Positions 1-9,500 are shown, counted from the stretch's first letter. The stretch is 64,000 bases of DNA from Mucilaginibacter gracilis (GCF_003633615.1 NZ_RBKU01000001.1:6510001-6574000), one strand, 5' to 3'. The notes: generated by a model not told the origin, from the letters alone. Numbers and translations are program-made.

Positions 1-120
1 AATACTTTTCAAAAACCCAACAAACTTAAAATTGAAACCTTTACAGGCGCATCAAAACAAGGCGACCAGTTAGTGGCCGATTTGCCCGCGCATTCGGTTG
101 TGGTACTAACCTTAAAATAA
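1..120 (+). CDS. C-terminal end of a probable GH51 alpha-L-arabinofuranosidase (partial)
   Basis: Only the last 39 codons are inside the window; the stop is TAA at 118-120. The tail ends in a beta-strand-like stretch, LPAHSVVVLTLK, which resembles the conserved C-terminal beta-sandwich end of GH51 alpha-L-arabinofuranosidases. The identification rests on that short resemblance and on context: a secreted aldose epimerase follows 42 bases downstream, and an L-arabinose catabolic operon lies about 10 kb away. Another glycosidase with a C-terminal beta-sandwich is possible. Confidence 0.5.
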   Translation, partial: NTFQKPNKLKIETFTGASKQGDQLVADLPAHSVVVLTLK

Positions 121-162
121 ACGTATAAAAGCATCCAAACATAAATTAAAACCTATAACAGA

Positions 163-1308
163 ATGAAAAAAAGAATAATTTTGAGTCGCTTATTATTGGG
201 TTCGCTCGTAATAGGCACAATTTTAACATCGTGTATGCAAAACAAAACTAAAGATGCCCCAAAGGCGGGTATCACTAAAGAAGCATGGGACAAGGTTGAT
301 AGCCAAGCTGTTGATCTGTACACGCTTACCAACAAAAACGGAGTTGAGGTAAAAATATCCAACTACGGTGGCAAAGTAACATCGTGGGTAACACCCGATA
401 AAAGCGGTAAAATGGGCAACATAGTTTTAGGTTTTAACCATGCCAACAGCTATACTAAAGATGTACCTTATTTTGGTGCCTTAATTGGCCGTTACGGCAA
501 CCGTATTGCCTTAGGTAAATTTACTATTGATGGTAAAGAATATACTTTGGCTACCAACAACGGTAAAAACGCATTGCACGGCGGCAACAAAGGTTTTGAT
601 AAAGTAATTTGGACAGCCGAACCGATTAGCGATACCGTACCGGCACTAACCCTAACCTATCTAAGTAAAGATGGCGAAGAAGGTTACCCAGGCAACCTTA
701 AGGTAACTGTAAAATACACCTTAACCGATGCCGGCGAATTGAAGATAGATTATACCGCTACTACAGATAAGGCAACTCCTATTAACCTTACTAACCACAC
801 TTACTTTAACCTTAGTGGCGACCACACCAATACCATTTTAGACGAAACCATCCAGATCAATGCCGATCGTTATACGCCTGTTAACTCGGAGCTTATCCCA
901 ACCGGTAAGTTAGAGCCCGTTAAAGGCACTCCGTTTGATTTTACCAAGCCCGAAAAAATTGGCTCGCGCATTAACCAGGTACCCGGTACACCGGTTGGTT
1001 ACGACCATAACTTTGTTTTAAACAACAGCGATACCACATTGCACCAGGCGGCCATTTTATACGATGCTGCCAGTGGCCGCCAGTTAGAGGTTTTAACCAC
1101 GCAACCTGCTATCCAATTTTACACAGGTAACTTTTTAGATGGCAAACTAATTGCCGATGACGGTAAACCCATTAACCAACACACTGCCCTGTGTTTAGAA
1201 ACCCAACATTACCCCGATTCGCCTAACCAACCGGCGTTCCCTAACACGGTACTTAAACCGGGCGAAACTTTTCATAGCACAACAATATACAAGGTATCAG
1301 TAAAATAA
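163..1308 (+). CDS. galM: Aldose 1-epimerase (mutarotase), lipoprotein
   Basis: It interconverts alpha and beta anomers of aldoses; here it probably works in the periplasm or at the outer membrane on sugars released by the upstream glycosidase. The N-terminus is a lipoprotein signal ending in LTSC at about residues 21-24, so the protein is predicted to be lipid-anchored. Family motifs are in order: GRYGNRI, ALHGG with the first catalytic His, NHTYFNL with the second His, VGYDHNF, and LETQHYPDSPN with the catalytic Glu. The length of 381 residues fits exported Bacteroidota mutarotases. The gene starts 42 bases after the upstream glycosidase gene and is followed by a strong terminator, so the two form the end of an operon. 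Confidence 0.93.
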   Translation: MKKRIILSRLLLGSLVIGTILTSCMQNKTKDAPKAGITKEAWDKVDSQAVDLYTLTNKNGVEVKISNYGGKVTSWVTPDKSGKMGNIVLGFNHANSYTKDVPYFGALIGRYGNRIALGKFTIDGKEYTLATNNGKNALHGGNKGFDKVIWTAEPISDTVPALTLTYLSKDGEEGYPGNLKVTVKYTLTDAGELKIDYTATTDKATPINLTNHTYFNLSGDHTNTILDETIQINADRYTPVNSELIPTGKLEPVKGTPFDFTKPEKIGSRINQVPGTPVGYDHNFVLNNSDTTLHQAAILYDAASGRQLEVLTTQPAIQFYTGNFLDGKLIADDGKPINQHTALCLETQHYPDSPNQPAFPNTVLKPGETFHSTTIYKVSVK

Positions 1309-1326
1309 TACCCTCATAACATTTAC

Positions 1327-1363
1327 AAAAAGGTGTATCTCTTAACCGGGGATGCACCTTTTT
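1327..1363 (+). terminator. Rho-independent terminator after galM
   Basis: A 13-bp stem pairs AAAAAGGTGTATC (1327-1339) with GATGCACCTTTTT (1351-1363), with a single G-T wobble and an 11-base loop. The 3' arm ends in a T run. It closes the glycosidase-galM transcript 18 bases after the galM stop. Confidence 0.85.
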
Positions 1364-1497
1364 AGTTTAAAAAAACTGATTGCTTAATTGTAATGGCTTA
1401 TACCCCTACAAATACCCTGTTAATGGTATTCAATGCTTTACTTTGTTAATAAAATGCTTTAATCTTATATCGCTAAAGCAGAATTTAATCAATTAAA

Positions 1498-2835
1498 ATG
1501 TCGGCAAAAAAATTAGGTATTTGGAGCAGCACATCGCTGGTAGTTGGCAACATGATAGGGGCCGGAGTATTTTTAATGCCGGCGGCTTTGGCTTCATTTG
1601 GCAGTGTAAGTTTATTAGGTTGGGTATTTTCGGCAATAGGCTCGTTTTTTTTGGCAAAAGTATTTGGCAATTTAAGCGCGCTATTACCCCAAAGCACAGG
1701 CGGCCCCTATGCCTATACACGCCACGGCCTGGGTAATTTTGCAGGCTTTTTAGTGGCCTGGGGTTATTGGATAGCCGTTGCATGTGCCAATGCGGCCATC
1801 ACCATATCGTTTGTGGGTGCTTTAAGCACTTTCTTCCCGGTGTTGGCATCAAGCGCGTTGGCTGCAGTTATTACCGGTTTATGCTCCATTTGGTTTTTAA
1901 CCTGGCTCAACACCCGCGGCATCACGGCATCGGGCAATATGCAGGTTATCACCACAGTTTTAAAGCTGCTACCCTTATTTGTTATAGCCATAGGTGGTTT
2001 ATTTTTTATCAGGATACAAAATTTTCATCCCTTTAATACTTCGGGCGGCAGTGTTTTCGGCGCAATTACGGCCACGGCCAGCATTACTATGTTTTCGTTT
2101 GTAGGTATAGAGTGTGCTACTATTCCCGCCGCCAGCGTTAACAACCCGGGCAAAACTATAGGCCGTGCCACTATGCTTGGTTTACTCATTGCAACTTTGG
2201 TTTATATATTAGGCAGCGTAAGTATTATGGGTATCATCCCGGCAACGGTACTGCAACACTCGGTAACGCCCTATGCCGATGCGGCGGTTATTATGTTTGG
2301 CAGCAACGCACGTTACTATACCAGCGCGGGTGTAGCCATAGCAGCCTTTGGCGCACTAAACGGATGGACACTGATACAGGGGCAGGTGCCGTTTGCTATC
2401 GCGAAAGATAAACTGTTCCCGCCCATATTTGGTAAGCTCAACAAAAAAGGAGTGCCCTACGCGGGGATGCTCATCAGCAGCAGCATGGTATCCCTCTTCA
2501 TGACTATGAATTACTCGAGGGGCCTGGTTGAGCAGTTTAAATTTTTATTGCTGTTATCCACTTTAAGTGTTTTAATACCTTATCTTTTCTCGGCGGCGGC
2601 GTATGTTATTATCCGGTGCCGGCAAAAGCAGTTGCATCAAGGTAGCCTGGTATCGGCCATAGCGCTGGGTGCGGGTGCATTTACGTATTCGTTATGGGCT
2701 ATTGCAGGCGCTGGCCAAAGCGCAGTTTACTGGGGATTTATACTTTTAATGGCAGGCATACCGTTATACGTTTGGATAGTTAACAGCCGCAAAGGTGATA
2801 AGGAAGGCAACAGCAATGATTTAAACAATGGTTGA
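1498..2835 (+). CDS. APC-family amino acid permease/antiporter, AdiC-like
   Basis: A 445-residue integral membrane protein with the hydrophobic pattern of about 12 helices. The N-terminal helix carries GNMIGAGVFLMPA, the unwound G-rich substrate-binding segment of APC transporters, followed by STGGPYAYTRHGLG. Order and wording of motifs follow AdiC/PotE-type arginine-agmatine antiporters, for example FSFVGIECATIPA and GWTLIQGQ. The Trp of the GWT motif (AdiC Trp293) is kept, while the position of AdiC Trp202 is Phe. The substrate is therefore probably an amino acid or amine, but I cannot name it. The gene stands alone after the galM terminator; no decarboxylase is adjacent. Confidence 0.85.
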   Translation: MSAKKLGIWSSTSLVVGNMIGAGVFLMPAALASFGSVSLLGWVFSAIGSFFLAKVFGNLSALLPQSTGGPYAYTRHGLGNFAGFLVAWGYWIAVACANAAITISFVGALSTFFPVLASSALAAVITGLCSIWFLTWLNTRGITASGNMQVITTVLKLLPLFVIAIGGLFFIRIQNFHPFNTSGGSVFGAITATASITMFSFVGIECATIPAASVNNPGKTIGRATMLGLLIATLVYILGSVSIMGIIPATVLQHSVTPYADAAVIMFGSNARYYTSAGVAIAAFGALNGWTLIQGQVPFAIAKDKLFPPIFGKLNKKGVPYAGMLISSSMVSLFMTMNYSRGLVEQFKFLLLLSTLSVLIPYLFSAAAYVIIRCRQKQLHQGSLVSAIALGAGAFTYSLWAIAGAGQSAVYWGFILLMAGIPLYVWIVNSRKGDKEGNSNDLNNG

Positions 2836-2906
2836 ATATTAAAAATTTGATTTATACAAATTATATTTAAATTTAGTTGCCAGCCGTTAATATTGGTTTA
2901 TAAAAA

Positions 2907-3503
2907 TTGAAAAAGGGTTTAGTTATTTTTTTGTGCTTATTGGGGTTTGTACTTCGTGTTGCGGGGCAACCCAAACCGGCTGTTAGCGGGCAGTTAGCTG
3001 CCTTTAGAGATCTGTTAGCTACTATTAACGCAACCTTTACAATACCCGATAAATTTAGCGAAATTAAGCCTCCCGCAAACGAACGCCTCCCGTTTCAATA
3101 CGGTTTAAAACTCCAGGATGATGATTGCGAAATATGGTTCCAGGTAAACTACAGCCGCGCGGATTGGCAGCGGTACGATGCAAATAAACAATTACCAAAT
3201 CCTGATTCGTTATACACAAAAACAGCTAACGACGAAGCCCTGCTCATGTCGGGCTCTAACGATTACATTACGAGGACGATGCCACCCTATATTTTAGATC
3301 GGTATAACGCCGATGCCGGGCGCTCATACCTTTTAAATTTAGTTGCCTTACCTGCAACAAAAAACTATCAGTACGCACTGTTAATAGTATTGCACAAAAA
3401 CCATTATGGCAATATTTTAATAGCCTGCTTAACCAACGAGAAAGGGCCATCTTTTTTCCGTAACATCAACAAACTTAAAGACAGTTTCAGGTTTAACGAC
3501 TAA
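2907..3503 (+). CDS. Secreted hypothetical protein, 198 residues
   Basis: I do not recognise a family. Translation most likely starts at TTG 2907-2909, because the protein then begins with a convincing signal peptide (KKG, a hydrophobic core, cleavage near VAGQ) and no ATG fits. The mature part is mixed alpha/beta, with a central WFQVNYS segment and a Cys pair possible in the middle (DDCEIW) and C-terminal (IACLTN) parts. It lies 71 bases after the permease gene and 84 before the dicarboxylate symporter, same strand. Probably periplasmic or surface-exposed; function unknown. Confidence 0.7.
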   Translation: MKKGLVIFLCLLGFVLRVAGQPKPAVSGQLAAFRDLLATINATFTIPDKFSEIKPPANERLPFQYGLKLQDDDCEIWFQVNYSRADWQRYDANKQLPNPDSLYTKTANDEALLMSGSNDYITRTMPPYILDRYNADAGRSYLLNLVALPATKNYQYALLIVLHKNHYGNILIACLTNEKGPSFFRNINKLKDSFRFND

Positions 3504-3587
3504 TACAATTTTTTGGCCCAAGCCAGGCCTTTTTTAATTCGCGGTAAAATTCATATCTTTTCGGTTTAAACCAGTTAAGCCTTTAGC

Positions 3588-4838
3588 ATGAAACGCATTT
3601 TATCAAACCTAACCATACAGGTACTTATTGCCATATTATTGGGTGTATTAGTGGGTGCATTTTTCCCGGCCTTTGCTCCAACGGCAAAAACTATAAGCCA
3701 AACTTTTATTAGTTTAATACAAATGCTTATTGCACCCATTATATTTTTAACTATAGTGTTGGGTATTGCCAGCATGGGCGATATGAAAAAGGTTGGCAAA
3801 GTTGGCGGCAAGGCCCTGCTGTATTTTGAAATTGTAACCACTTTTGCCCTGTTTATTGGTTTGGCGGTAGCAAATATTACAACTCCCGGCGAAGGCTTTG
3901 TACACAAGGCTATTACCGATGCCTCAAAAATTGCAGGCTATCAAAAAGAAGCCGCCCAAATGGATGCGTCCGATTTTTTAACGCACATTGTGCCTCACAA
4001 TATTTTTGATGCCTTTAGTCGCGGCGATATTTTGCAGATCCTTTTTTTCGCCATTTTGTTTGGCTATGGTATAAGCCACATGGGCGAGGCCGGCCAATCG
4101 CTCATCAACGTATTCGATAAGCTATCCAAAGTATTTTTCAACATCATGAAGGTGGTGATGAAGCTTGCCCCCATTGGTGCATTTGGCGGTATGGCATTTA
4201 CCATAGGCACCTTTGGCATAAAAACGCTGGCACCAATGGCACGGCTCATGGGTTCGGTTTACCTAACTATGTTTCTGTTTATTTTTGTGGTGCTCAATGT
4301 TATTTGCCGCCTGTACAAGTTTAGCCTTTGGCGATACCTTGTATTTATTAAAGAAGAAATACTAGTGGTACTGGGCACCTCCTCGTCCGAATCGGCCCTG
4401 CCCGGCATGATGCAAAAAATGGAGCGGATAGGCTGTTCAAAATCGGTAGTGGGTTTAGTTATCCCCACCGGATATTCTTTTAATTTGGATGGCACAACCA
4501 TTTACCTGTCTATGGCTGTTATATTTTTGGCGCAGGCTTTCCAGGTACCCTTAACGTTAACGCAGCAATTAACACTCATGGGGATACTCATGGTAACATC
4601 AAAAGGCGCAGCGGCTGTAACGGGCGGCGGTTTTATTGTACTGGCCTCAACACTGGCTGCTACAAAAATGATACCCGTAGAAGGCGTTGCCATACTGCTG
4701 GGTGTAGATAGGTTTATGTCCGAAGCGCGGGCGATTACCAATGTGATAGGCAACGGTATAGCAACTATAGTAATAGCCAAAAGCGAGAAGGAATTTGATG
4801 AGGGCAAGTATCAGGAAGCAACAACCAATTCACAATGA
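3588..4838 (+). CDS. dctA: C4-dicarboxylate:cation symporter (DAACS family), DctA-like
   Basis: It imports C4-dicarboxylates, or possibly glutamate/aspartate, coupled to H+ or Na+. The 416-residue sequence has the family fold: six N-terminal helices, a first re-entrant hairpin with the serine-rich SSSESALP, helix 7 with GYSFNLDGTTIYL (NxDGT cation/substrate motif), a second hairpin with KGAAAVTGGGF, and helix 8 with DRFMSEARAITNVIGNG. The DRFMSEARA wording and the NLDGT motif match DctA better than GltP. The next gene in the same direction is sucD, a TCA-cycle gene, but its own promoter suggests separate transcription. The symbol is by family; substrate is inferred. Confidence 0.85.
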   Translation: MKRILSNLTIQVLIAILLGVLVGAFFPAFAPTAKTISQTFISLIQMLIAPIIFLTIVLGIASMGDMKKVGKVGGKALLYFEIVTTFALFIGLAVANITTPGEGFVHKAITDASKIAGYQKEAAQMDASDFLTHIVPHNIFDAFSRGDILQILFFAILFGYGISHMGEAGQSLINVFDKLSKVFFNIMKVVMKLAPIGAFGGMAFTIGTFGIKTLAPMARLMGSVYLTMFLFIFVVLNVICRLYKFSLWRYLVFIKEEILVVLGTSSSESALPGMMQKMERIGCSKSVVGLVIPTGYSFNLDGTTIYLSMAVIFLAQAFQVPLTLTQQLTLMGILMVTSKGAAAVTGGGFIVLASTLAATKMIPVEGVAILLGVDRFMSEARAITNVIGNGIATIVIAKSEKEFDEGKYQEATTNSQ

Positions 4839-5053
4839 ACTTACAAAATGTCATTTCTAAGAAAGGCACGACCAAGATTTCTTTGCATTGCAACACGTTT
4901 ACAGCGGCGCAAAATTAGGCCAATCTAAAGATGTTGCTACTCATTGAACTAATGCCGTTGCTCAGAAACAACCAAGCCGACGCCTTTTTATACTAACAAC
5001 ATTAATTGCCCTAACCAAATGGCCCTTTTGTATCCATTTTGATGCAATTATCT

Positions 5054-5084
5054 TTTGACTTTATAGGCAATAAGTTTAGCTTTG
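5054..5084 (+). promoter_or_regulatory. Bacteroidota-type promoter of sucD
   Basis: TTTG at 5054-5057 and TAGCTTTG at 5077-5084 are 19 bases apart, matching the -33 TTTG / -7 TAnnTTTG arrangement of the Bacteroidota housekeeping sigma factor. The sucD ATG is 19 bases downstream of the -7 box. Confidence 0.7.
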
Positions 5085-5103
5085 CGATACTAAAACAAAA
5101 ACC

Positions 5104-5985
5104 ATGAGTGTTCTCGTAAATAAAGATTCTAAAGTTATAGTTCAAGGCTTTACAGGTAACGAAGGTACCTACCACGCATCGCAAATGATTGAGTACGGAA
5201 CGCAATTGGTTGGCGGTGTAACGCCGGGTAAAGGTGGCCAGTCGCACTTAGATCGTCCGGTATTTAATACTGTTGCCGATGCTGTTAAAGAAACCGGTGC
5301 CGATGTATCTATCATTTTTGTACCGCCTGCCTTTGCCGCCGATGCTATTATGGAAGCTGCCGAAGCTGGCATTAAAGTTATTGTTTGTATTACCGAAGGT
5401 ATCCCTACAAAGGATATGGTACAGGTAAAAGAGTACATCAGCGATAGGGATTGCCGTTTAATTGGCCCTAACTGCCCAGGCATTATTACTGCCGGCGAAG
5501 CTAAAATTGGTATTATGCCAGGCTTTATCTTCCGCAAAGGCAATGTTGGTGTAGTTTCAAAATCGGGCACTTTAACTTACGAAGCTGTTGACCAGGTTGT
5601 TAAAGCCGGTTTAGGTATCACTACCGCAATTGGTATTGGTGGCGACCCGATCATCGGAACACCAACTAAGGAAGCTGTTGAATTATTAATGAACGACCCT
5701 GAAACTCACGGTATCATAATGATAGGCGAAATTGGCGGAGGCATGGAAGCCGAAGCTGCCCGCTGGATAAAAGAACATGGTACTAAACCGGTTGTAGGTT
5801 TCATAGCAGGTCAAACCGCTCCGGCTGGCCGTCGTATGGGCCACGCAGGTGCTATTGTTGGCGGTGCCGATGATACTGCTGCCGCTAAAATGAAGATCAT
5901 GGCCGAATGCGGTATCCGCGTTGTTGAGTCGCCAGCCGAAATTGGCGCAGCAATGGCTGAGGAATTAGCCAAGCTTGCTAAATAA
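5104..5985 (+). CDS. sucD: Succinate-CoA ligase [ADP-forming], alpha subunit
   Basis: Together with SucB it converts succinyl-CoA, phosphate and ADP (or GDP) to succinate, CoA and ATP (or GTP) in the TCA cycle. The 293-residue length is standard. Visible motifs are the CoA-binding Rossmann segment GFTGNEGTYHASQM, GGVTPGKGG, NCPGII, SKSGTLTYEA, and GHAGAIV, whose His247 carries the phosphoryl group. It is cytoplasmic. sucB is not adjacent, which is common in this phylum. A promoter lies just upstream and a terminator just downstream, so it is probably monocistronic. Confidence 0.97.
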   Translation: MSVLVNKDSKVIVQGFTGNEGTYHASQMIEYGTQLVGGVTPGKGGQSHLDRPVFNTVADAVKETGADVSIIFVPPAFAADAIMEAAEAGIKVIVCITEGIPTKDMVQVKEYISDRDCRLIGPNCPGIITAGEAKIGIMPGFIFRKGNVGVVSKSGTLTYEAVDQVVKAGLGITTAIGIGGDPIIGTPTKEAVELLMNDPETHGIIMIGEIGGGMEAEAARWIKEHGTKPVVGFIAGQTAPAGRRMGHAGAIVGGADDTAAAKMKIMAECGIRVVESPAEIGAAMAEELAKLAK

Positions 5986-6029
5986 GATTAAATAGTATTG
6001 CGCATAGCGATATGCGTTTTGAGATATGA

Positions 6030-6061
6030 AAAATCCTGGTTGAGAAGCCGGGATTTTTTTG
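6030..6061 (+). terminator. Terminator after sucD
   Basis: The 10-bp stem AAAATCCTGG (6030-6039) / CCGGGATTTT (6048-6057), with one G-T wobble, is followed by further Ts. It lies 45 bases after the sucD stop. Confidence 0.8.
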
Positions 6062-6126
6062 TTTTATGTGAAATACCAATTATAGCCATCTCAACAAAAA
6101 AATATATATTTATGGTATAACTAACA

Positions 6127-7482
6127 TTGCCTTTTGTGGATACCACGCTTTGGAACAACGTAGCTAACTTTAATATCGACGGCCCGGTAAGCGAATATGG
6201 TTTTATCACCAGGCTCCAAAACGAAAATTTCTGGACCGTAAACTTCGCCTGCGAAGCCATTGCCGAATATAAAAAATTTATGTATCTGGCCGCCGTTTCG
6301 GATGGGATGGTTTCCCCGTCGGATGTTGTGGATATTGTATGGCACCAGCACTTAATATTCACGCAATCATATAATAATTTTTGCTCGCTATTAGGCAAGC
6401 AAATAGCGCATATCCCATCCACACATAACCGCAACGATTTTTCCACGTTCAAAACTGCAACCGAGAGAACAAAAAAGCTTTATCTCGAAAACTTCGGGCC
6501 GCAACCCGTACACATTTGGGGCTATGCAAATATTTACCAACCTCTTGGTATGGAAACGTCGCCTTTAAGCATGGCTAACATTTGCAGCGTTGGCGTACTA
6601 TTGGTTATGCTGGCGTTTATTATGGCTTACTATTTTCTTAGCCCTTTATATATAACTATTGGCAATCCCTATTTTATAGAAGGCTATTTGCTTATTGCTA
6701 TTTGTGGTTTTATAATTGTCAATTTTTACAATTACGTAAAACTTAATGCCATAGTATCTCAATGGCCAAAAGACGCTTTCATTTTTAAGCTGTCGGCACT
6801 CGAACTCGTTTATCTACAAAAAAACAACATTGTACCCGTTATTCACGGTGCAGTAAATCAATTGATTTTAGCCGGGAACATCACTATTCTTGAAAATGGC
6901 AGATTCCGTGTTAAAGACGCGCATCACGACGAGCCCGTGCTATATTGCGTACTGCAAACCATCAGTATTAATCCCAATGCCGATTATCCTGCCATAGTAA
7001 ACCTGCTGAAGTACAAGCCTGCATTTAATAAAACCAGCCGCGCTATGGATGCATTTACAAATTATGTAAGCAGCTCAAAAAAGTTTGTCGAGCTTTTTAT
7101 TCTCAATTTTTCAATATTCTCCATTATGTTTTTGCTGGGTGCTGTTAGGCTTGCAACAGGCATAGTTAGGGATAAACCGGTTACCCAAATAGCAATAGTT
7201 TTAGCGATGTGCCTTGCGTTTGCCGTATTGAATTTGCATCGTTTAAGCACAGCCATTGGCACCGTTGCCCTGCCCAAATATTACAGCAAAAACATTGTTT
7301 ACCAAAGCGATGCACACAACCAGTGGGACTGGAAATACTTTTTGTTGGGCGACTCGGTATTCGTTTCGGCGTTTGTGCCCTTAACAACCACATTTAATAA
7401 CAGTGATGGAAGTTTCAGCAGCACCGATTCCAGTTCGTCTTGCGGTTCCGGCGGAAGTTGTGGCGGTTGCGGCGGCGATTAG
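6127..7482 (+). CDS. Membrane protein with GRDP-like N-domain and TIGR04222-type Gly/Cys-rich tail
   Basis: A 451-residue protein of three parts. Residues about 40-100 carry VDIVWHQHLIFTQSYNNFC, resembling the conserved VDxVWHxH core of plant-type glycine-rich domain proteins (GRDP, PF07173). Two hydrophobic helices follow at about 155-205, then a cytoplasmic-type region and two more helices near 320-375. The last 30 residues are Ser-rich and end in a Gly/Cys cluster (CGSGGSCGGCGGD), typical of TIGR04222 membrane proteins. The start is TTG 6127, because an in-frame stop sits at 6118-6120 and no closer ATG retains the N-domain. Function is unknown; the VWHxH residues and Cys tail suggest metal binding. 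It appears monocistronic. Confidence 0.7.
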   Translation: MPFVDTTLWNNVANFNIDGPVSEYGFITRLQNENFWTVNFACEAIAEYKKFMYLAAVSDGMVSPSDVVDIVWHQHLIFTQSYNNFCSLLGKQIAHIPSTHNRNDFSTFKTATERTKKLYLENFGPQPVHIWGYANIYQPLGMETSPLSMANICSVGVLLVMLAFIMAYYFLSPLYITIGNPYFIEGYLLIAICGFIIVNFYNYVKLNAIVSQWPKDAFIFKLSALELVYLQKNNIVPVIHGAVNQLILAGNITILENGRFRVKDAHHDEPVLYCVLQTISINPNADYPAIVNLLKYKPAFNKTSRAMDAFTNYVSSSKKFVELFILNFSIFSIMFLLGAVRLATGIVRDKPVTQIAIVLAMCLAFAVLNLHRLSTAIGTVALPKYYSKNIVYQSDAHNQWDWKYFLLGDSVFVSAFVPLTTTFNNSDGSFSSTDSSSSCGSGGSCGGCGGD

Positions 7483-7611
7483 CAAAGTTTTTCTGCCTTC
7501 AAATCAATGCACACTTATTTTTTTGTAATGATAACATCAAAAATTTCGCAACTATCACATTTATGTAAATTACGGTGTAATATTTGATGTACTTTGCAAG
7601 AAAAGTTATTC

Positions 7612-7643
7612 AGTCAATCTATCATTCAATCCATCAATCATTG
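7612..7643. repeat. TCATTCAATC-type low-complexity repeat before msrB
   Basis: Short degenerate direct repeats of the type (T)CAATC(T/C)ATCA lie immediately before the msrB ATG. The reverse complement resembles the run before araD (14092-14127), so the same simple repeat appears upstream of two unrelated genes. Confidence 0.5.
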
Positions 7644-7647
7644 CAAA

Positions 7648-8049
7648 ATGAACTACAATAAATTAACACCCGAAGAAGAATACGTAATTGTACACAAAGG
7701 TACCGAAAGGCCTTATACCGGCGAGTATACCAACAACAAAATGCCTGGTACTTACATCTGCCGCAGGTGTAATTCACCATTATATTTATCTGCCGATAAG
7801 TTTGATTCGCATTGCGGATGGCCAAGTTTTGACGATGAGATACCCGGTGCCGTAAAACGCGTTACCGATGCTGATGGCCGCCGTACCGAAATTGTTTGTG
7901 CCAATTGCGACGCGCACCTGGGCCACGTTTTTGCAGGCGAGAGGTTTACACCCAAAAATACAAGGCACTGTGTAAATTCCCTTTCCATGAAGTTTGTACC
8001 CGATGCCGAACAAACCCCTGTAAACGACCAAACAGGTGTAACACCCTAA
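7648..8049 (+). CDS. msrB: Peptide-methionine (R)-S-oxide reductase
   Basis: It reduces methionine-R-sulfoxide in proteins using thioredoxin. I use ATG 7648 (133 residues) instead of an in-frame TTG at 7594, because the extra 18 residues would be encoded by a simple repeat. Zinc ligands are the pairs CRRC and CANC; the substrate pocket motif is HCGWPSF, and the catalytic Cys is C108 in RHCVNSLS. The general arrangement GHVF...RHCVNS is diagnostic of MsrB. No MsrA is fused or adjacent. Without a signal peptide it should be cytoplasmic. Confidence 0.95.
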   Translation: MNYNKLTPEEEYVIVHKGTERPYTGEYTNNKMPGTYICRRCNSPLYLSADKFDSHCGWPSFDDEIPGAVKRVTDADGRRTEIVCANCDAHLGHVFAGERFTPKNTRHCVNSLSMKFVPDAEQTPVNDQTGVTP

Positions 8050-8127
8050 AGGCGCAGCCTATCATTGTTGATAATTTTTTTAACCATTTTTAGTAATTTA
8101 CGTATATCTGCTTAACTTGAGCACCTT

Positions 8128-9477
8128 ATGCGTATTCCTAAATTATCGGCCCTAAACAACAAACATGTACTGGCTTTAATAGGCAATGTGGTTATTTCGG
8201 CTTTCAGCGTTATAACCATGTCGGTACTATTGCGCACCATGACCAAGGCCGATGTTGGGGTATGGTTTTTTTTTCTATCTATTAATGGCCTTTGCGATGC
8301 CTTGCGCAATGGCTTTTTATCAACCGGCACCATAAAATTTTACGCAGGTACACCAAAAGAGCGTGCCGAAATAGTTTTAGGTTCCGTTTGGTTTTTGGCT
8401 TTAGGTGTTTCGCTTACGCTGATGGCGCTGGATGCCTGCGCCATGCCCTTCATGAGCCTCATCAAAAATCCCGAAGTTTTACTGGTTATAAAATGGTTTG
8501 GCGTAACAGTATTAAGTTCGGTAACGTTCAACATCACCTTCTGGATATTAGTTGCCGACGAAGATTACCTTACCATACTCTGGTTGCGGCTGGTTAACAA
8601 TGTATCAATGATAGTTATCATACTGATACTCGCTTATCTAAAAAAGGCAACGCTCGAAAACCTGCTCATTGTTAACTTTGCAACCAATATTTTAACCAGT
8701 GTGGCCTGTATCGTGTTCGGTTACTCGCATGTGGAAACCATTTTTAAGCGCACGCGCGAGTGTATGGTGCAGTTGGCGCAATTTGGTAAATATAGTTTGG
8801 CAACCAACTTAAGTTCAAACCTGCTGGGCAGCGTTAATACGTTTATTATTATCCCGGTGCTTGGCCCTACGGCGCTGGCGGTGTATGCGGTACCCAATAA
8901 GTTAATGGAGATTGTTGAGATACTGCTGCGCACCTTTGTGGGCACGGGCATGTCGGCAATGGCAACGGCTTATAATACCGATAACATGCACCATTTAACC
9001 TTCGTAACAAAAAAATACGCCGGTATGTTAACGCTGCTGTTTATTCCGTTGGTCATAGGCGCGTTTTTCTTTGCCGATTTCGCCATCTGGCTCCTCTCCG
9101 GCGATCAATATAAAGGTACCGAAGCTGCCAATATCTTCCGCATATTTATGTGCATGGCCATTTTATACCCTGTTGATAGGTTTAATGGCGTAACGCTCGA
9201 TATTATCCACAAACCGCAAATCAATTTTTACAAAGTAATTATCATGGTTGTTGTAAACGTGCTGGCAACATCCATAGGCTTATACCTTTTCCGTAACATT
9301 TACGGTGCCGCTTTTGCCGCTCCGTTTGCAACAATTGCCGGGCTACTGTTTGGCTATTATCATTTAAAACGTAACCTCGATGGCTATTCGTTACGTAGTG
9401 TTATGACTACCGGCTACGCCGAAAGCAAGCTGTTTATTAACCAAATGCTGGCCAAATTTGGCAGAGCTAAAGCGTAA
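8128..9477 (+). CDS. MOP-superfamily polysaccharide/oligosaccharide flippase, Wzx-like
   Basis: A 449-residue integral membrane protein with 12 or more hydrophobic segments and few charges between them. The N-terminal region (GNVVISAFSVITMSVLLRTM...VGVWFFFLS) and the mid-protein segment ATNLSSNLLGSVNTFII have the spacing of the polysaccharide synthesis/flippase family, where lipid-linked glycans are moved across the inner membrane. No glycosyltransferase or polymerase genes lie beside it, so the substrate cannot be inferred. A general MATE-like transporter remains possible. Confidence 0.7.
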   Translation: MRIPKLSALNNKHVLALIGNVVISAFSVITMSVLLRTMTKADVGVWFFFLSINGLCDALRNGFLSTGTIKFYAGTPKERAEIVLGSVWFLALGVSLTLMALDACAMPFMSLIKNPEVLLVIKWFGVTVLSSVTFNITFWILVADEDYLTILWLRLVNNVSMIVIILILAYLKKATLENLLIVNFATNILTSVACIVFGYSHVETIFKRTRECMVQLAQFGKYSLATNLSSNLLGSVNTFIIIPVLGPTALAVYAVPNKLMEIVEILLRTFVGTGMSAMATAYNTDNMHHLTFVTKKYAGMLTLLFIPLVIGAFFFADFAIWLLSGDQYKGTEAANIFRIFMCMAILYPVDRFNGVTLDIIHKPQINFYKVIIMVVVNVLATSIGLYLFRNIYGAAFAAPFATIAGLLFGYYHLKRNLDGYSLRSVMTTGYAESKLFINQMLAKFGRAKA

Positions 9478-9500
9478 ATAAAAACTCATTTATCACATTA

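Noticed and set aside
3512..3535. Terminator after the 198-residue secreted protein gene
   Set aside because: Only a 4-bp GGCC/GGCC stem before the T run; too weak to annotate.
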